DNA from: Methylobacterium sp. J-026
GTDB lineage: Bacteria > Pseudomonadota > Alphaproteobacteria > Rhizobiales > Beijerinckiaceae
Length of the DNA stretch: 64,000 nt
Assembly: GCF_022829585.1 (NCBI RefSeq)
Contig: NZ_JAKSYC010000065.1
Location: 95,060-159,059 of the forward strand
Reading direction: 5' to 3'
Shown here: one piece after another, positions 10,320 through 19,597 of the stretch
How positions within the stretch are numbered: the stretch's first letter is position 1
Layout: every line of letters begins with the position of its first letter
Program-made: the position numbers and the translations under genes
The notes under the pieces: generated by a model
The model's input: only the letters and a program-made list of their open reading frames with translations
The model's database searches: none
What the model was told of the DNA's origin: nothing

Positions 10320-11792
10320 ATGAACGCACCTGTCGACCCCAAGAAGCTGATCAAGGGCGGCCTCCACGATTGGGAGGTGGTCGTCGGCATGGAGGTCCAT
10401 GCCCAGGTTTCCAGCCGGGCGAAGCTGTTCTCTGGCGCCTCCACCGAGTTCGGGGCCGAGCCGAACGATCATGTCTCGCTGGTCGATGCGGCGATGCCCG
10501 GCATGCTGCCGGTGATCAACGCCGAATGCGTTGCCCAGGCGGTGCGCACCGGGCTCGGTCTGAAGGCGCAGATCAACCTGCGCTCGGTCTTCGACCGGAA
10601 GAACTATTTTTACCCGGATCTGCCGCAGGGCTATCAGATCTCGCAGTACAAGGACCCGATCGTCGGTGAGGGCGAGGTGCTGGTCGACATGGCCGACGGC
10701 ACGGCGATCACGGTCGGCATCGAGCGCCTGCACCTGGAGCAGGATGCCGGTAAGTCGCTGCACGATCAGGACCCCCTGCGCAGCTTCGTCGACCTCAACC
10801 GGTCGGGGGTGGCGCTGATGGAGATCGTCTCCCGGCCGGACCTGCGCTCGTCGGAGGAGGCCAAGGCCTACGTCACCAAGCTGCGCACGATCCTGCGCTA
10901 TCTCGGCACCTGCGACGGCGACATGGAGAAGGGTTCGCTCCGCGCCGACGTGAACGTCTCCGTGCGCCGCCCAGGCGAGCCGCTCGGCACGCGCTGCGAG
11001 ATCAAGAACGTCAACTCGATCCGGTTCATCGGCCAGGCGATCGAGACCGAGGCGCGCCGCCAGATCGCGATCCTGGAGGACGGCGGCACGATCGATCAGG
11101 AGACCCGCCTGTTCGATCCTAGCAAGGGCGAGACCCGCTCGATGCGCTCGAAGGAGGAGGCGCACGATTACCGTTACTTCCCAGACCCGGACCTGTTGCC
11201 GCTCGAGTTCGACCAGGCCTACGTCGATGCGCTGGCTGTCGGCCTGCCGGAACTGCCGGACGCCAAGAAGGCGCGGTTCGTCACGGATTACGGCCTCTCG
11301 CCCTACGATGCCGGCGTGCTCGTGGCCGAGCGGGCTTCGGCTGACTATTACGAGGCCGTCGCCAAGGGCCGGGATGGCAAGGCTGCAGCCAATTGGGTGA
11401 TCAACGAGCTGTTCGGCCGCCTCAACAAGGAAGGCCTGTCCATCGAGGCGAGCCCGGTCTCCGCGAGCCAGCTCGGGGCGATCGTCGACCTGATCGGCGA
11501 GGGTGTGATCTCGGGCAAGATCGCCAAGGACTTGTTCGAGATCGTCTGGACCGAGGGTGGCGACCCGCGTGCCCTGGTCGAGAGCCGTGGCCTAAAGCAG
11601 GTGACCGATACCGGAGCCATCGAGGCGGCGATCGACAAAATCATCGCGGCCAACCCCGACAAGGTCGCCCAGGCCAAGGAGAAGCCGACCCTGCTCGGCT
11701 GGTTCGTCGGCCAGACCATGAAGGCCACGGGCGGCAAGGCGAACCCGGCGGCGGTGAACGCGCTGCTCAAGGACAAGCTCGGGATCGCCTGA
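10320..11792 (+). CDS. gatB: Asp-tRNA(Asn)/Glu-tRNA(Gln) amidotransferase subunit B
   Basis: A 490-residue GatB/PET112 kinase-amidotransferase subunit that phosphorylates the mischarged aminoacyl-tRNA and transfers ammonia. The N-terminal '[10 protein letters not shown]' and '[14 protein letters not shown]' motifs, the metal/ATP region '[10 protein letters not shown]' and '[16 protein letters not shown]', and the C-terminal helical YqeY-like tail ('[17 protein letters not shown]') are all present. It lies about 180 bp after the small membrane gene, with a palindromic repeat in between. Confidence 0.97.
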   Translation: MNAPVDPKKLIKGGLHDWEVVVGMEVHAQVSSRAKLFSGASTEFGAEPNDHVSLVDAAMPGMLPVINAECVAQAVRTGLGLKAQINLRSVFDRKNYFYPDLPQGYQISQYKDPIVGEGEVLVDMADGTAITVGIERLHLEQDAGKSLHDQDPLRSFVDLNRSGVALMEIVSRPDLRSSEEAKAYVTKLRTILRYLGTCDGDMEKGSLRADVNVSVRRPGEPLGTRCEIKNVNSIRFIGQAIETEARRQIAILEDGGTIDQETRLFDPSKGETRSMRSKEEAHDYRYFPDPDLLPLEFDQAYVDALAVGLPELPDAKKARFVTDYGLSPYDAGVLVAERASADYYEAVAKGRDGKAAANWVINELFGRLNKEGLSIEASPVSASQLGAIVDLIGEGVISGKIAKDLFEIVWTEGGDPRALVESRGLKQVTDTGAIEAAIDKIIAANPDKVAQAKEKPTLLGWFVGQTMKATGGKANPAAVNALLKDKLGIA

Positions 11793-12573
11793 GCCGCCGG
11801 CGCGTCGTCATCGCTTCGGGTCCCGGGCATGGGCGGCTGATCCGCTCGAGTCCGGACTCCGGCTGAAGCCTGATGCTTGGGCCACGACGATACCCCGCCG
11901 CGGCGCCGCCGGGCAGGTGGGTGGTCGGATGATGCAATCTTGGGTGACGAGACCGCGGCGGAACGGCTCGAATCGGGGCTTTTCGCGCATTCGAAGGCGT
12001 GCCGTGTCGGCCGCTTCTGCGCCCCTGGAGCCGCTTCCGTCCGGCTGCTCGTATCGTGCCGCTAGGCCCCGGGCCGAACCGATCCCGGATCCGTCTAGGC
12101 GGCGTTCCGCTGCGGTGGAGTCATGCCTGTCTCCTCCAGCTTCAGCCGACCGTCACCGTTACGAAACCTGATAAGATCAAGGTTTCCGGCCGGTCCGTGC
12201 CTGCATTCGCGAAGCACATATAAAGACTGCGCCCGTCTCGGCGACAGGTCAACATGGAATTCTCCGAGAGAATGCTTTTTGCCCCGGCGCGAGTGGCGTT
12301 CCGCAACGCTTTAGCCGGCGGCTCAAGGGCTTGGATCGCTTCCGCGGCGTTGCAGAAACTTCAGTGGCGCCCCATTGATTTGCCGTCGCTCTTATCGTTC
12401 TCGAGCTGAAACCGGATGTCCCTTCGAGAGGTTCATCCGTGTCGCCGCGCCGGTCGAGCGTCGGCCGACCTTCGCCGTTCACGCGTCTGCGGTGCCAAGC
12501 CGTCCGAATCGGGCCGGGATTGGCGACAGATTCAGGATCGGAACGTTCGACACCGCTGCCATTGAAGGCGCTA
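11793..12573. other. Gene-poor 780-bp interval between gatB and the efflux operon
   Basis: No convincing gene is seen. Several overlapping open frames in all directions lack family resemblance and ribosome-binding sites. A small plus-strand frame (12254-12409, 51 codons) follows a 'CATATAAAG' stretch around 12220 and may be a degraded or orphan sequence. Base composition between 12160 and 12430 is less GC-rich than the neighbours, consistent with non-coding or decayed DNA. Confidence 0.5.
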
Positions 12574-13629
12574 TCAACGCCGCTGCGCCTCGACCGTGGG
12601 CGTGGCCGCCGAATCGGTCAGGGCGGAGACGCGCGCGCGCAGGTCCATGAACCAGGTCGGCGCGGGCGCCCGGCCGCCATTGACCACCACGGTGGCGGTC
12701 ATACCGGCGATCAGCGGGACCTCCGGCGGGACATGGTCGATGCGGATGCGGACCGGGACACGCTGCGCCAGCCGCACCCAGGTATAGACCGGATTGACGT
12801 CGGGCAGGCCCTGCGTGCTGGAGGCGGCGTTCGCCGTCGAGATGCCCAGCGTGATGCTCTCCACCGTCCCGGCCAGGTGCGGGTCGAAGCCCATCAGCTT
12901 GACCTCGGCCCGGTCGCCCACATGGATGTTGGGCATCTTGGTTTCCTCGAAATAGCCGTCGATCCAGAACGAATCGGTGTCGACCACGCTGATGTTCGAG
13001 GTTCCGGTCCGAGCGTAGTCGCCGACCCGCATCAGCAGGTTGGTGACGCGTCCGTTGACGGTGGATTTCACCTGGGTGCGTTCGAGGTTGATCTTGGCCT
13101 GCCTCAGCTGCGCCTGCGCGCTTTCCAGGGCCGCCGCGGCGATCTTCGCGGTGCCGGCATATTGCTGCTTCTCTTCGATCGAGGTCGAGACCGTGGTCAG
13201 CGCCTGCCGTCTGGCCGATTGCGCATTCTTGACCTGGAGATCGGCCTCGCGATTCTGGACTTCGGCCTCGGCCGAGGTCACCGAGACCTCGAAATCGACC
13301 GGATCGATCACGTAGAGCACGTCGCCCTTATGGACGGTCTGGTTGTCCCGGACCCGGACGTCGACGATCTGGCCGGCGACCTGCGGGGCGATGTTGGCGA
13401 CTTGCACCCGCACGGTCCCGTCCCGCGTCCAGGGCGCCGCGACGTAGAACTCCCAGACGTAAGCCGCCGCCGCCACGGCGACGAGCAGGATGAAGGCGGT
13501 CGCGGCCAAGCGGAAGACCTTGGCGGCCCGGCCCCGGCGCGGGACGACCGGCATGAGATCGGCGTGATCCGTCCTCCCCTCGCGGTGCGCGGGCTTGGGA
13601 TCATCCTCGTCGGCGGTGGTTTCGGACAT
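12574..13629 (-). CDS. HlyD/EmrA-type periplasmic adaptor, AaeA-like
   Basis: A 351-residue membrane-fusion protein. It has one N-terminal transmembrane helix (about residues 38-62), a biotinyl-lipoyl-like segment ('APQVAGQIVDVRVRDNQTV'), a coiled-coil hairpin (about 115-185) and the second lipoyl half ('TQVKSTVNGRVTNLLMRVGDY'), followed by a beta-barrel ('GFDPHLAGTVESI'). Such adaptors link an inner-membrane pump to the outer membrane. It is the last gene of a minus-strand operon with an AaeX-like protein and a FUSC permease, the arrangement of aromatic-acid efflux systems. The true substrate is unknown. Confidence 0.88.
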   Translation of the reverse strand: MSETTADEDDPKPAHREGRTDHADLMPVVPRRGRAAKVFRLAATAFILLVAVAAAAYVWEFYVAAPWTRDGTVRVQVANIAPQVAGQIVDVRVRDNQTVHKGDVLYVIDPVDFEVSVTSAEAEVQNREADLQVKNAQSARRQALTTVSTSIEEKQQYAGTAKIAAAALESAQAQLRQAKINLERTQVKSTVNGRVTNLLMRVGDYARTGTSNISVVDTDSFWIDGYFEETKMPNIHVGDRAEVKLMGFDPHLAGTVESITLGISTANAASSTQGLPDVNPVYTWVRLAQRVPVRIRIDHVPPEVPLIAGMTATVVVNGGRAPAPTWFMDLRARVSALTDSAATPTVEAQRR

Positions 13630-13824
13630 TCAGATCAACGCGATGAGGACAGCGAGAACACAGACGTAGATGCCGGCCTCGGCCAGTGGCGCATTGGCAA
13701 CGTAGCGGCTGAAGCGGATGCGGGCGAAGAACCAGCGCAACAGGAGGAGGATGACGAACGCCGCCAGGGCATATCCCACGAAGGAGGAGATCAGGACCCC
13801 GCCGATGTGAATGTCCTCGTACAT
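13630..13824 (-). CDS. DUF1656 (AaeX-like) small membrane protein
   Basis: A 64-residue protein with two hydrophobic helices (about 10-30 and 46-63) and the 'MYEDIHIGGVLISSFVGYA' start typical of DUF1656/AaeX. These proteins accompany AaeA/AaeB-type efflux genes; their role is unclear. Its stop lies directly next to the ATG of the adaptor gene, and the FUSC permease gene is 32 bp upstream on the same strand. Confidence 0.88.
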   Translation of the reverse strand: MYEDIHIGGVLISSFVGYALAAFVILLLLRWFFARIRFSRYVANAPLAEAGIYVCVLAVLIALI

Positions 13825-13856
13825 GACCGTGCCGAAAATCCCATCTGCTGAAGACG

Positions 13857-15890
13857 TTAGAACGGGGCGATGTCGAGACGGTGGAGGAACGTCCGGTGTC
13901 GGGCGACGGTTCGCGCCGCGCTTACGAGGTCGCTGGCGGCCCGTGCCGTCGTGAGGCGGACGATCCGATCCTGCCGGGATGCAGCGCGGATCAGTGCGCC
14001 GGCCGCCGATTCGAGGGCGCGATCGTCCCCCGCCGCCAAGCCCGAGCGGGCCCGCAGGATCGCGTCGCGTAACGCCGCCGCCGGCCACAGCCGGCGCAGC
14101 TCGGCATGGGCGCGGGCGGCGGCCGATTCCAGCCGGGCGAGCGCGAAGGCGTGCGAGAGACTGGCCCGCCGCACCGCGCCGCTCCCGGAGCTGTAGCCGG
14201 CGAATTGGAACAGCCGGTCCGCGTTCAGGCTGGTGCGCGTGGTCGCGTCCCCACCCTCGCCGACGAGGGCGTCCGCCAGGGCCCGGCGCGCAGAATCCAG
14301 GGCAAAAATCCGCTGCTGCGCCGGCGTGACCGGGATCAGGATGCGCACGAGGATCGACAGGACGACGGCCGCGACCACGACCAGGAACCCGTTCAGCAGG
14401 AAGGTCTGGGCGTCGTAGGTCTGCGGGTTCGACGGGCCGAGCAGCACCGGGAAGAACACGATCAGGATGAAGCCGATGCCGAAGGTCTTGGGGTTCAGCG
14501 AGAGAAAGCAGCCGAGGAAGATCACCGGCGCCATCGCCATGGCGAGCATCGGGAAGCCCTGGACGCCGTTGAGGAACACGAACCGGGCAATCCCGGCGAA
14601 GGTCGCGGCGAGGCACATCCCGACGACCACGCCGTTGGCAAATTTCTTGGGATCGGGTGTCGTCGACGACAGGGCCGCGGTGGCAGCGACCTGGACCAGG
14701 GCGAACGAGGCCTGGGGCAGGCCGAGGGCGACGAAGGCCGCGGCCGTCGCCGCGAAACCAAGGGCCACCCGAAGGGCGCCGCGCAGGGCCACGGGGAAAT
14801 CCCGGTGCGTGGGCAGCGTGGCGTCGCGCAACGGTCGGTGGCCGTCGGCCACGGCGCCGATCCCGTCCTGGGCGAAGGTCGCCGCGCAGACGAAATCGAG
14901 GGCGCGTTGAAGTACCACGACCTCGTCGAGGGGCCGGCGCCCGTCGCGAATCGCGTCATCGACCAGGTCGCGCAGGCGCTCGTCATCGCGGTCGAGGGAC
15001 TCCGGATCGGGCGCGTCGGCCACCCGGCGGCAGATCGCCATGGCCTCCGCGACCGCGGGGCCCGGGTTCCGCAGGCAGGCGGCCGCCGCCGCCACGGTGC
15101 GGATCGATGCGGCCATCACGTAGAGCGCCGCGATGCAGCTGCGCGCGCCGGCTGCCCGGAAGGGACCGTCGTCGAGTTCCCCCGCGATGGCACTGGCATC
15201 GGCCCGCATGGGCGCGATCGTCCGGATCAGCGCGGCGGTGCGCGGCGCGCCGAGATCGCCCTCGTCCAGGGTCTCCCGGGCATAGGCCCGCGTCCCGTCC
15301 CAGGCCTCGCGCAGGCGCGGCAGCAACGCCCGCCACGTGCTCGGCGAGGCCAGCGCGTCGTTGATGAAGGTGATCGCCACGATCCCGAGGACGATCACGG
15401 CCACGCGGGAAACGGCGGCGTCGAAGGCCCCCTGCGGATCGTCGATTTGTCCGAGGGCGATGATCGCCACGGTGTAGCCCGACAGCATCGCCCCGTAAGC
15501 GCGGGTGTCCTGGAGGTACTGCGCCACGAACACGCACAGTCCGAGCCAGACCGTGAAGCTCAGGAGCAGCAGGACTCGATCCTGCCCGAACAGTGCCACG
15601 AGCACGATCGACACGAATGCACCGATCAGCGTGCCGAGGAGCCGGTACACAGCCTTGGAGATCGCCTGTCCGCGCTTCGGCTGAGCGAGGATCGCCACGC
15701 AGGTCGCCGCCGACGAGGCGCTGTCCAACTGGAGCCAGAAGGCGGCACCGAGCGCCACTATCATGGCGATCCAGATGCGCAGGGCGAAGGCCCAGGCCGC
15801 CGGCTTGGGCACCCAGGCGTCGAGGAACGCGATCAGGCGGTCGGCGACGGAGCCGGAAGACCGGTCCGCGCCGGCTGCAGCCTCAGCCAT
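13857..15890 (-). CDS. FUSC family (AaeB-like) inner-membrane efflux protein
   Basis: A 677-residue protein with two hydrophobic blocks (about 30-180 and 370-510), each of roughly six helices, separated and followed by soluble helical regions. This is the fusaric-acid-resistance/AaeB architecture. The N-terminal 'AAFWLQLDSASSAATCVAIL' segment, and the second block beginning 'AALRVALGFAATAAAFVALG', fit the repeated FUSC domain. It heads the operon FUSC-AaeX-AaeA and probably exports aromatic acids or similar weak acids; the substrate is not inferable. Confidence 0.88.
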   Translation of the reverse strand: MAEAAAGADRSSGSVADRLIAFLDAWVPKPAAWAFALRIWIAMIVALGAAFWLQLDSASSAATCVAILAQPKRGQAISKAVYRLLGTLIGAFVSIVLVALFGQDRVLLLLSFTVWLGLCVFVAQYLQDTRAYGAMLSGYTVAIIALGQIDDPQGAFDAAVSRVAVIVLGIVAITFINDALASPSTWRALLPRLREAWDGTRAYARETLDEGDLGAPRTAALIRTIAPMRADASAIAGELDDGPFRAAGARSCIAALYVMAASIRTVAAAAACLRNPGPAVAEAMAICRRVADAPDPESLDRDDERLRDLVDDAIRDGRRPLDEVVVLQRALDFVCAATFAQDGIGAVADGHRPLRDATLPTHRDFPVALRGALRVALGFAATAAAFVALGLPQASFALVQVAATAALSSTTPDPKKFANGVVVGMCLAATFAGIARFVFLNGVQGFPMLAMAMAPVIFLGCFLSLNPKTFGIGFILIVFFPVLLGPSNPQTYDAQTFLLNGFLVVVAAVVLSILVRILIPVTPAQQRIFALDSARRALADALVGEGGDATTRTSLNADRLFQFAGYSSGSGAVRRASLSHAFALARLESAAARAHAELRRLWPAAALRDAILRARSGLAAGDDRALESAAGALIRAASRQDRIVRLTTARAASDLVSAARTVARHRTFLHRLDIAPF

Positions 15891-16018
15891 GCCGGCCCCG
15901 GCCGTGCCCGATGCTGGCTATCCGCCGGCGCGGCGAGCGGTCCGTCATGGTGCGTCTCCCCGGTGATCCCTGTTCCGGCGATAGGAACACACGAGCAGCG
16001 CGACGGTTCGCGACCGTC

Positions 16019-16318
16019 TCAAGCCTTGTCGCCGCCCTTCAGGCGCTTGTTGCACTTGCTCCAGTATTGCGGCCATTTCGGCCCCTGAGCGGTCTTCTGC
16101 ACGTCGGTCAATGCGCGCCACTCGGCGCCGCAGGTCTTCTGACGCGTGCGCGCGGCGGCCTGACCGGGGCTCGGTTCCTTCGCGCCCGGGGCGCTCGGCG
16201 CCGCGGCAGGCGCCTCGGCGGCGGCCGGTGCCTTCGCGGGCGCCTCCTTGGCCATCACGGGCTGCATAACGAGCAGCGGCACGGCCAGGGCCGCAAACCT
16301 CACAAGTCGGTCGATCAT
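16019..16318 (-). CDS. Small exported protein with Ala/Pro-rich linker
   Basis: A 99-residue protein with a signal peptide (hydrophobic residues 7-22, cleavage likely after 'VMA'), an Ala/Pro/Lys-rich linker (about 25-55) and a conserved-looking C-terminal part, 'CGAEWRALTDVQ...WPQYWSKCNKRL', with two cysteines that could form a disulfide. Similar short secreted proteins are frequent in Rhizobiales; function unknown. The next plus-strand gene (glutathione transferase) starts about 240 bp away, divergently. Confidence 0.75.
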   Translation of the reverse strand: MIDRLVRFAALAVPLLVMQPVMAKEAPAKAPAAAEAPAAAPSAPGAKEPSPGQAAARTRQKTCGAEWRALTDVQKTAQGPKWPQYWSKCNKRLKGGDKA

Positions 16319-16558
16319 CCTCGAATCCCCCCACGCGCCGCTTCGGCGCCCGGGCGCGGAGTTTCGCCGCTGACCGGCCGGCCCGGCAAGGGTGTACCGC
16401 ACACTGCCAACAGGCGCGGCGATCGATCTCGCAATCGTGAGCGTGGCGGCGGCGTTGCCCTTGAGCGCGGCCGGGAAATCGTCTTCACTGCCGGCATTGT
16501 CCGAACCCGGCCCAGGAGCGCCGCGCCGCCGACGGTTCGGTCGAGGAGCAGATTGAGC

Positions 16559-17194
16559 ATGGCAGCGGTGTCGGGGCGTCCGATCGACGTCCATACCTGG
16601 AGCACGCCGAACGGCTGGAAAATTCCGATCATGCTGGAGGAGTGCGGGCTCCCCTACCGGATCGTCCCGGTGGATATCGCCAAGAACGAGCAGTTCGCCC
16701 CCGACTTCCTGGCGATCTCGCCCAACAACAAGATCCCCGCCATCGTCGATCCGGACGGGCCGGGCGGCCAGCCGATCTCGGTGTTCGAGTCGGGCGCGAT
16801 CCTGCAATATCTCGGTCGGAAGACCGGTTGCTTCTACCCTTCGGACGAGCGCGCCCGCGTCGCCGTGGACGAATGGCTGTTCTGGCAGGTGGCGGGCTTC
16901 GGGCCGATGCTGGGGCAGACCCACCATTTCAAGATCTACGCGCCCGAGAAGGTCCCGTACGCGATCGAGCGGTTCACCGCCGAGGCCAAGCGTCTTTACT
17001 GGGTCTTGGAGCGCCGCCTCGCCGGCCGGGCCTATCTCGCCGACGACTATTCCATCGCCGACATCGCGACGATCACCTGGGCGAAGCTCAACTTCAAGCA
17101 GGGCGTCGATATCAGCGCGCTGCCGAACGTGACCCGCTGGCTGGAGGCCGTGCTGGCGAGGCCGGCGGTCCAGCGCGGCCTCGCGGCGATCTGA
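16559..17194 (+). CDS. Glutathione S-transferase, YfcG/Ure2p-like
   Basis: A 211-residue GST with an N-terminal thioredoxin fold ('DVHTWSTPNGWKIPIMLEE', 'ISPNNKIPAIVDPDG', 'VFESGAILQYL') and an all-helical C-terminal domain ('DDYSIADIATITWAKL'). The 'TPNG' and 'SPNNKIPAI' motifs are those of the YfcG/YghU group, which bind two glutathiones and have disulfide reductase activity. The ATG is selected because it begins just before the fold; the frame upstream stays open without homology. It converges with the DUF2147 gene. Confidence 0.92.
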   Translation: MAAVSGRPIDVHTWSTPNGWKIPIMLEECGLPYRIVPVDIAKNEQFAPDFLAISPNNKIPAIVDPDGPGGQPISVFESGAILQYLGRKTGCFYPSDERARVAVDEWLFWQVAGFGPMLGQTHHFKIYAPEKVPYAIERFTAEAKRLYWVLERRLAGRAYLADDYSIADIATITWAKLNFKQGVDISALPNVTRWLEAVLARPAVQRGLAAI

Positions 17195-17201
17195 CGAGCG
17201 G

Positions 17202-17666
17202 TCAGTTCTTGTTGGCGGCCTGCTGGTTCACATCCGGCACCCGCGTCCAGGTCTGGGAGCCGCACAGGATCCGCAGCATGCAGCCGGAGACGCTGAGTTC
17301 AGCCGCGCTCTCGCGCTCGAGGCTGACCGTGTAGATCTTGCCCTCCTCGACGTTGTAAAGTTCGCCGGTGAACTTCTCGTCGTCGGGCTTCAGGCCGTCG
17401 ATGAGCTGCAGGCCGATCACCGGGCGGCTGCGCTTCTTCGGATCCGGGTTCTTCAGATCGGTGCGGGGGGCGCCGGCCTCGGTGGTCGGCGTCTTCAGCC
17501 AGACGACCTTCCCGCAGACGAGCGTCTGGCCCGGCCCGCACCGGTCGATCCGGATCTTGGCGCGGCCGTCTCCGGTCAGCCAGGTGCCGGAGGGGTCCTT
17601 GGCGGTGTCTGCGGCGGCGGCGGAAAGGCCGGCGAGGAGCAGGGCGGCACTGAAGGCGAGGCGCAT
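17202..17666 (-). CDS. DUF2147 periplasmic protein
   Basis: A 154-residue exported protein: signal peptide (residues 1-19, ending 'LSAAAA'), then 'DPSGTWLTGDGRAKIRIDRCG', which is the DUF2147 signature, and a C-terminal 'CMLRILCGSQTWTR'. Four cysteines suggest disulfides. DUF2147 proteins are widespread in alpha- and betaproteobacteria; their role is unknown. It is convergent with the GST gene (7 bp between stops) and divergent from ndk. Confidence 0.85.
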   Translation of the reverse strand: MRLAFSAALLLAGLSAAAADTAKDPSGTWLTGDGRAKIRIDRCGPGQTLVCGKVVWLKTPTTEAGAPRTDLKNPDPKKRSRPVIGLQLIDGLKPDDEKFTGELYNVEEGKIYTVSLERESAAELSVSGCMLRILCGSQTWTRVPDVNQQAANKN

Positions 17667-17931
17667 GGTTCGTCTCCGGGGAAGGGGCGTCGCGGACGCC
17701 CGGGGGATGGACGAAGTCGATGGACACGACAGAGCCGTCGCATTCAGGCGATTTTTCGGCGGTGTTGCGGCGGAGCCACGGCCACGCTTGCCCCGGGGTC
17801 TGCCCAGCGCCGCTTGAGACCGTAGGGGCCGACCGCTATAAGCCCGGCGCCGAAGCGAAATTTTCGCTCCCCAGGCGCGTCGGGGATCCCGGCACGCCAT
17901 CCGCCTTTTCCACAGACAGACCGGACGCACC

Positions 17932-18354
17932 ATGGCCACCGAGCGCACCTTCTCGATCCTGAAGCCCGACGCCACGCGGCGGAACCTGACCGGCGCGGTC
18001 AACGCGGTGATCGAGGAGGCGGGCCTGCGCATCGTCGGCCAGCGCCGCATCCACCTGAGTCAGGCGCAGGCCGAGACGTTCTACGAGGTCCACAAGGAGC
18101 GCCCCTTCTTCGGCGAACTGGTCAGCTTCATGACCTCCGGCCCGGTGGTGGTCCAGGTCCTGGAGGGCGAGAACGCGGTGGCGAAGTACCGTGAGGTCAT
18201 GGGCGCCACGAACCCGGCCCAGGCCGCGGACGGCACGATCCGCAAGAAGTTCGCGGAATCGGTCGGCGAGAACACCGTCCATGGCTCGGACAGCGCCGAG
18301 AACGCCAAGATCGAGATCGCGCAGTTCTTCCAGGATTCCGACATCGTCGGGTGA
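17932..18354 (+). CDS. ndk: Nucleoside diphosphate kinase
   Basis: A 140-residue NDK that transfers the gamma-phosphate from ATP to nucleoside diphosphates through a phosphohistidine. The N-terminal '[15 protein letters not shown]' and the catalytic His117 in 'NTVHGSDS' are present; length is normal. Its upstream region (17667-17931) is shared with the divergent DUF2147 gene. Confidence 0.98.
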   Translation: MATERTFSILKPDATRRNLTGAVNAVIEEAGLRIVGQRRIHLSQAQAETFYEVHKERPFFGELVSFMTSGPVVVQVLEGENAVAKYREVMGATNPAQAADGTIRKKFAESVGENTVHGSDSAENAKIEIAQFFQDSDIVG

Positions 18355-18522
18355 TCCCGGGGACGGTGGCGGGGCGGGCACACCGCCCGGCCATCGTCCG
18401 GCGTCGCGTCCGGCCACGGGGCAAATGCCGCCTTGTGTGTCCGGCCGGCCATTGACGGGGCGGAGCCCGGAAGCGTCCAACGGCTGACTTCAGATACCTC
18501 AGCCCGTTGGACCCTGACGACC

Positions 18523-18888
18523 ATGACGCTACGCCGCCTGCCCCTCCTGATCGCGACCGGCCTCGTCGCGCTCGGCGCGACCGCCGCCCTCGCGGGCGGA
18601 TCCTCGGCCCCATTCCAGCAATACGAGCCGGATCCGGCGCTCAGGAGCGCCACCAAGGCCAATCTCGAAGGCCGCGTCCGCCATGCCTGCACGATCGTCC
18701 AGGCCCGCCTGACCAGCGCCACCGAGGCGTCCCTGGAGCGCCCCTGCGGCTGCTACGCCCGGCAGACCCTGCGCAGCCTCGACGAATCCGAGATCGAAGC
18801 CTACCGGGCCACCGGCTATTTCAACGATTCCGCGCGCGCCAAGGCGCTGTCGGCGCTGGACAGTTGCAAGCTGCAGCGGCCGATCTGA
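18523..18888 (+). CDS. Small exported cysteine-containing protein
   Basis: A 121-residue protein with a signal peptide (about residues 1-23, 'LPLLIATGLVALGATAALAG') and a mature domain with four cysteines, including 'CGCYARQTLRSL'. The ATG is chosen because it begins the signal peptide; a longer in-frame start upstream is possible. No family is recognised with confidence. The cysteine pattern resembles that of the 120-residue exported protein at 43390-43752 ('CSCSLDQLAAIL'), perhaps a shared fold. Confidence 0.7.
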   Translation: MTLRRLPLLIATGLVALGATAALAGGSSAPFQQYEPDPALRSATKANLEGRVRHACTIVQARLTSATEASLERPCGCYARQTLRSLDESEIEAYRATGYFNDSARAKALSALDSCKLQRPI

Positions 18889-18895
18889 GACGGCC

Positions 18896-18912
18896 CCGGG
18901 GCACCGCCCCGG
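18896..18912. terminator. Hairpin between convergent genes
   Basis: A 7-bp GC stem, 'CCGGGGC' at 18896-18902 and 'GCCCCGG' at 18906-18912 with a 3-nt loop, lies between the stops of the exported protein (18888) and purN (18947). There is no T-tract on either side, so it may be a weak bidirectional terminator or only a chance GC hairpin. Confidence 0.35.
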
Positions 18913-18946
18913 ACCCCGCCGAAGGGGCCGTCCCCTCGCGGTCCCG

Positions 18947-19597
18947 CTAGAGGCTGAGGAGCGCTCCGTCAGGAGCCTGGGCAGCGAGGATGACGCGGCC
19001 GCCTTCGAGCCATGCCTGGCCGCCCGCGACCAGAGCCAGCACTGCGGGGTAGAGCCGGCGCTCCTGCACGATCACCCGGTCTGCGAGGCTGTTGGGATCG
19101 TCGTTCTGGCGGACCGGGATCGCCGCCTGCGCCAGGATCGGACCGGCATCGAGTTCCGGCACGACGAAATGGACCGTGCAGCCGTGCAGGCGCACCCCGG
19201 CGTCGAGGGCCTGCCTGTGCGTGTGCGTGCCCTTGAACAGGGGCAGCAGGGATGGATGGATGTTGATCATCCGCCCCGCCCAGCCGGCCACGAATCCCGG
19301 CGTCAGGATCCGCATGAAGCCCGCCAAACAGACCAGATCGACCGCGGCGGCCCGGAGTTCCGCATCGAGGGCGGCATCGAAGGTGGCGCGGTCCGGATAG
19401 GCCCTGTGGTCGATCGCCCGTGCGGGGATGCCGGCCTCCGCCGCCCGGACGAGGCCTGCCGCGTCCGGCCGGTTCGACAGGACCAGAACGATCTCGGCCG
19501 GGAAGGTCGGATCCCGGGCCGCCTCGATCAGCGCCACCATGTTCGAGCCGCGGCCCGATATCAGGATCGCGACCCGTCTCTTCCCGCCGCCCGCCAT
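18947..19597 (-). CDS. purN: Phosphoribosylglycinamide formyltransferase
   Basis: A 216-residue GAR transformylase that uses 10-formyl-tetrahydrofolate in de novo purine synthesis. Motifs: 'VAILISGRGSNMVALI' (phosphate binding), 'VCLAGFMRILTPGFV', and the catalytic Asn/His/Asp arrangement 'INIHPSLLPLFKG' and 'GCTVHFVVPELDAGPI'. Its start overlaps the purM stop by one base (TGATG), so purM and purN are coupled. It depends on formyl-folate, which links it to C1 metabolism. Confidence 0.97.
   Translation of the reverse strand: MAGGGKRRVAILISGRGSNMVALIEAARDPTFPAEIVLVLSNRPDAAGLVRAAEAGIPARAIDHRAYPDRATFDAALDAELRAAAVDLVCLAGFMRILTPGFVAGWAGRMINIHPSLLPLFKGTHTHRQALDAGVRLHGCTVHFVVPELDAGPILAQAAIPVRQNDDPNSLADRVIVQERRLYPAVLALVAGGQAWLEGGRVILAAQAPDGALLSL

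Noticed and set aside
12254..12409. A 51-codon plus-strand frame after a TATAAA-like stretch, possible small gene
   Set aside because: No ribosome-binding site, no recognisable sequence, and it lies in a low-information gap; not enough to call it a gene.
12439..13851. A 470-codon plus-strand open frame across the adaptor gene
   Set aside because: It is antisense to a clear HlyD-family gene and its translation is rich in Asp/Gly/Arg/His, a typical antisense shadow.
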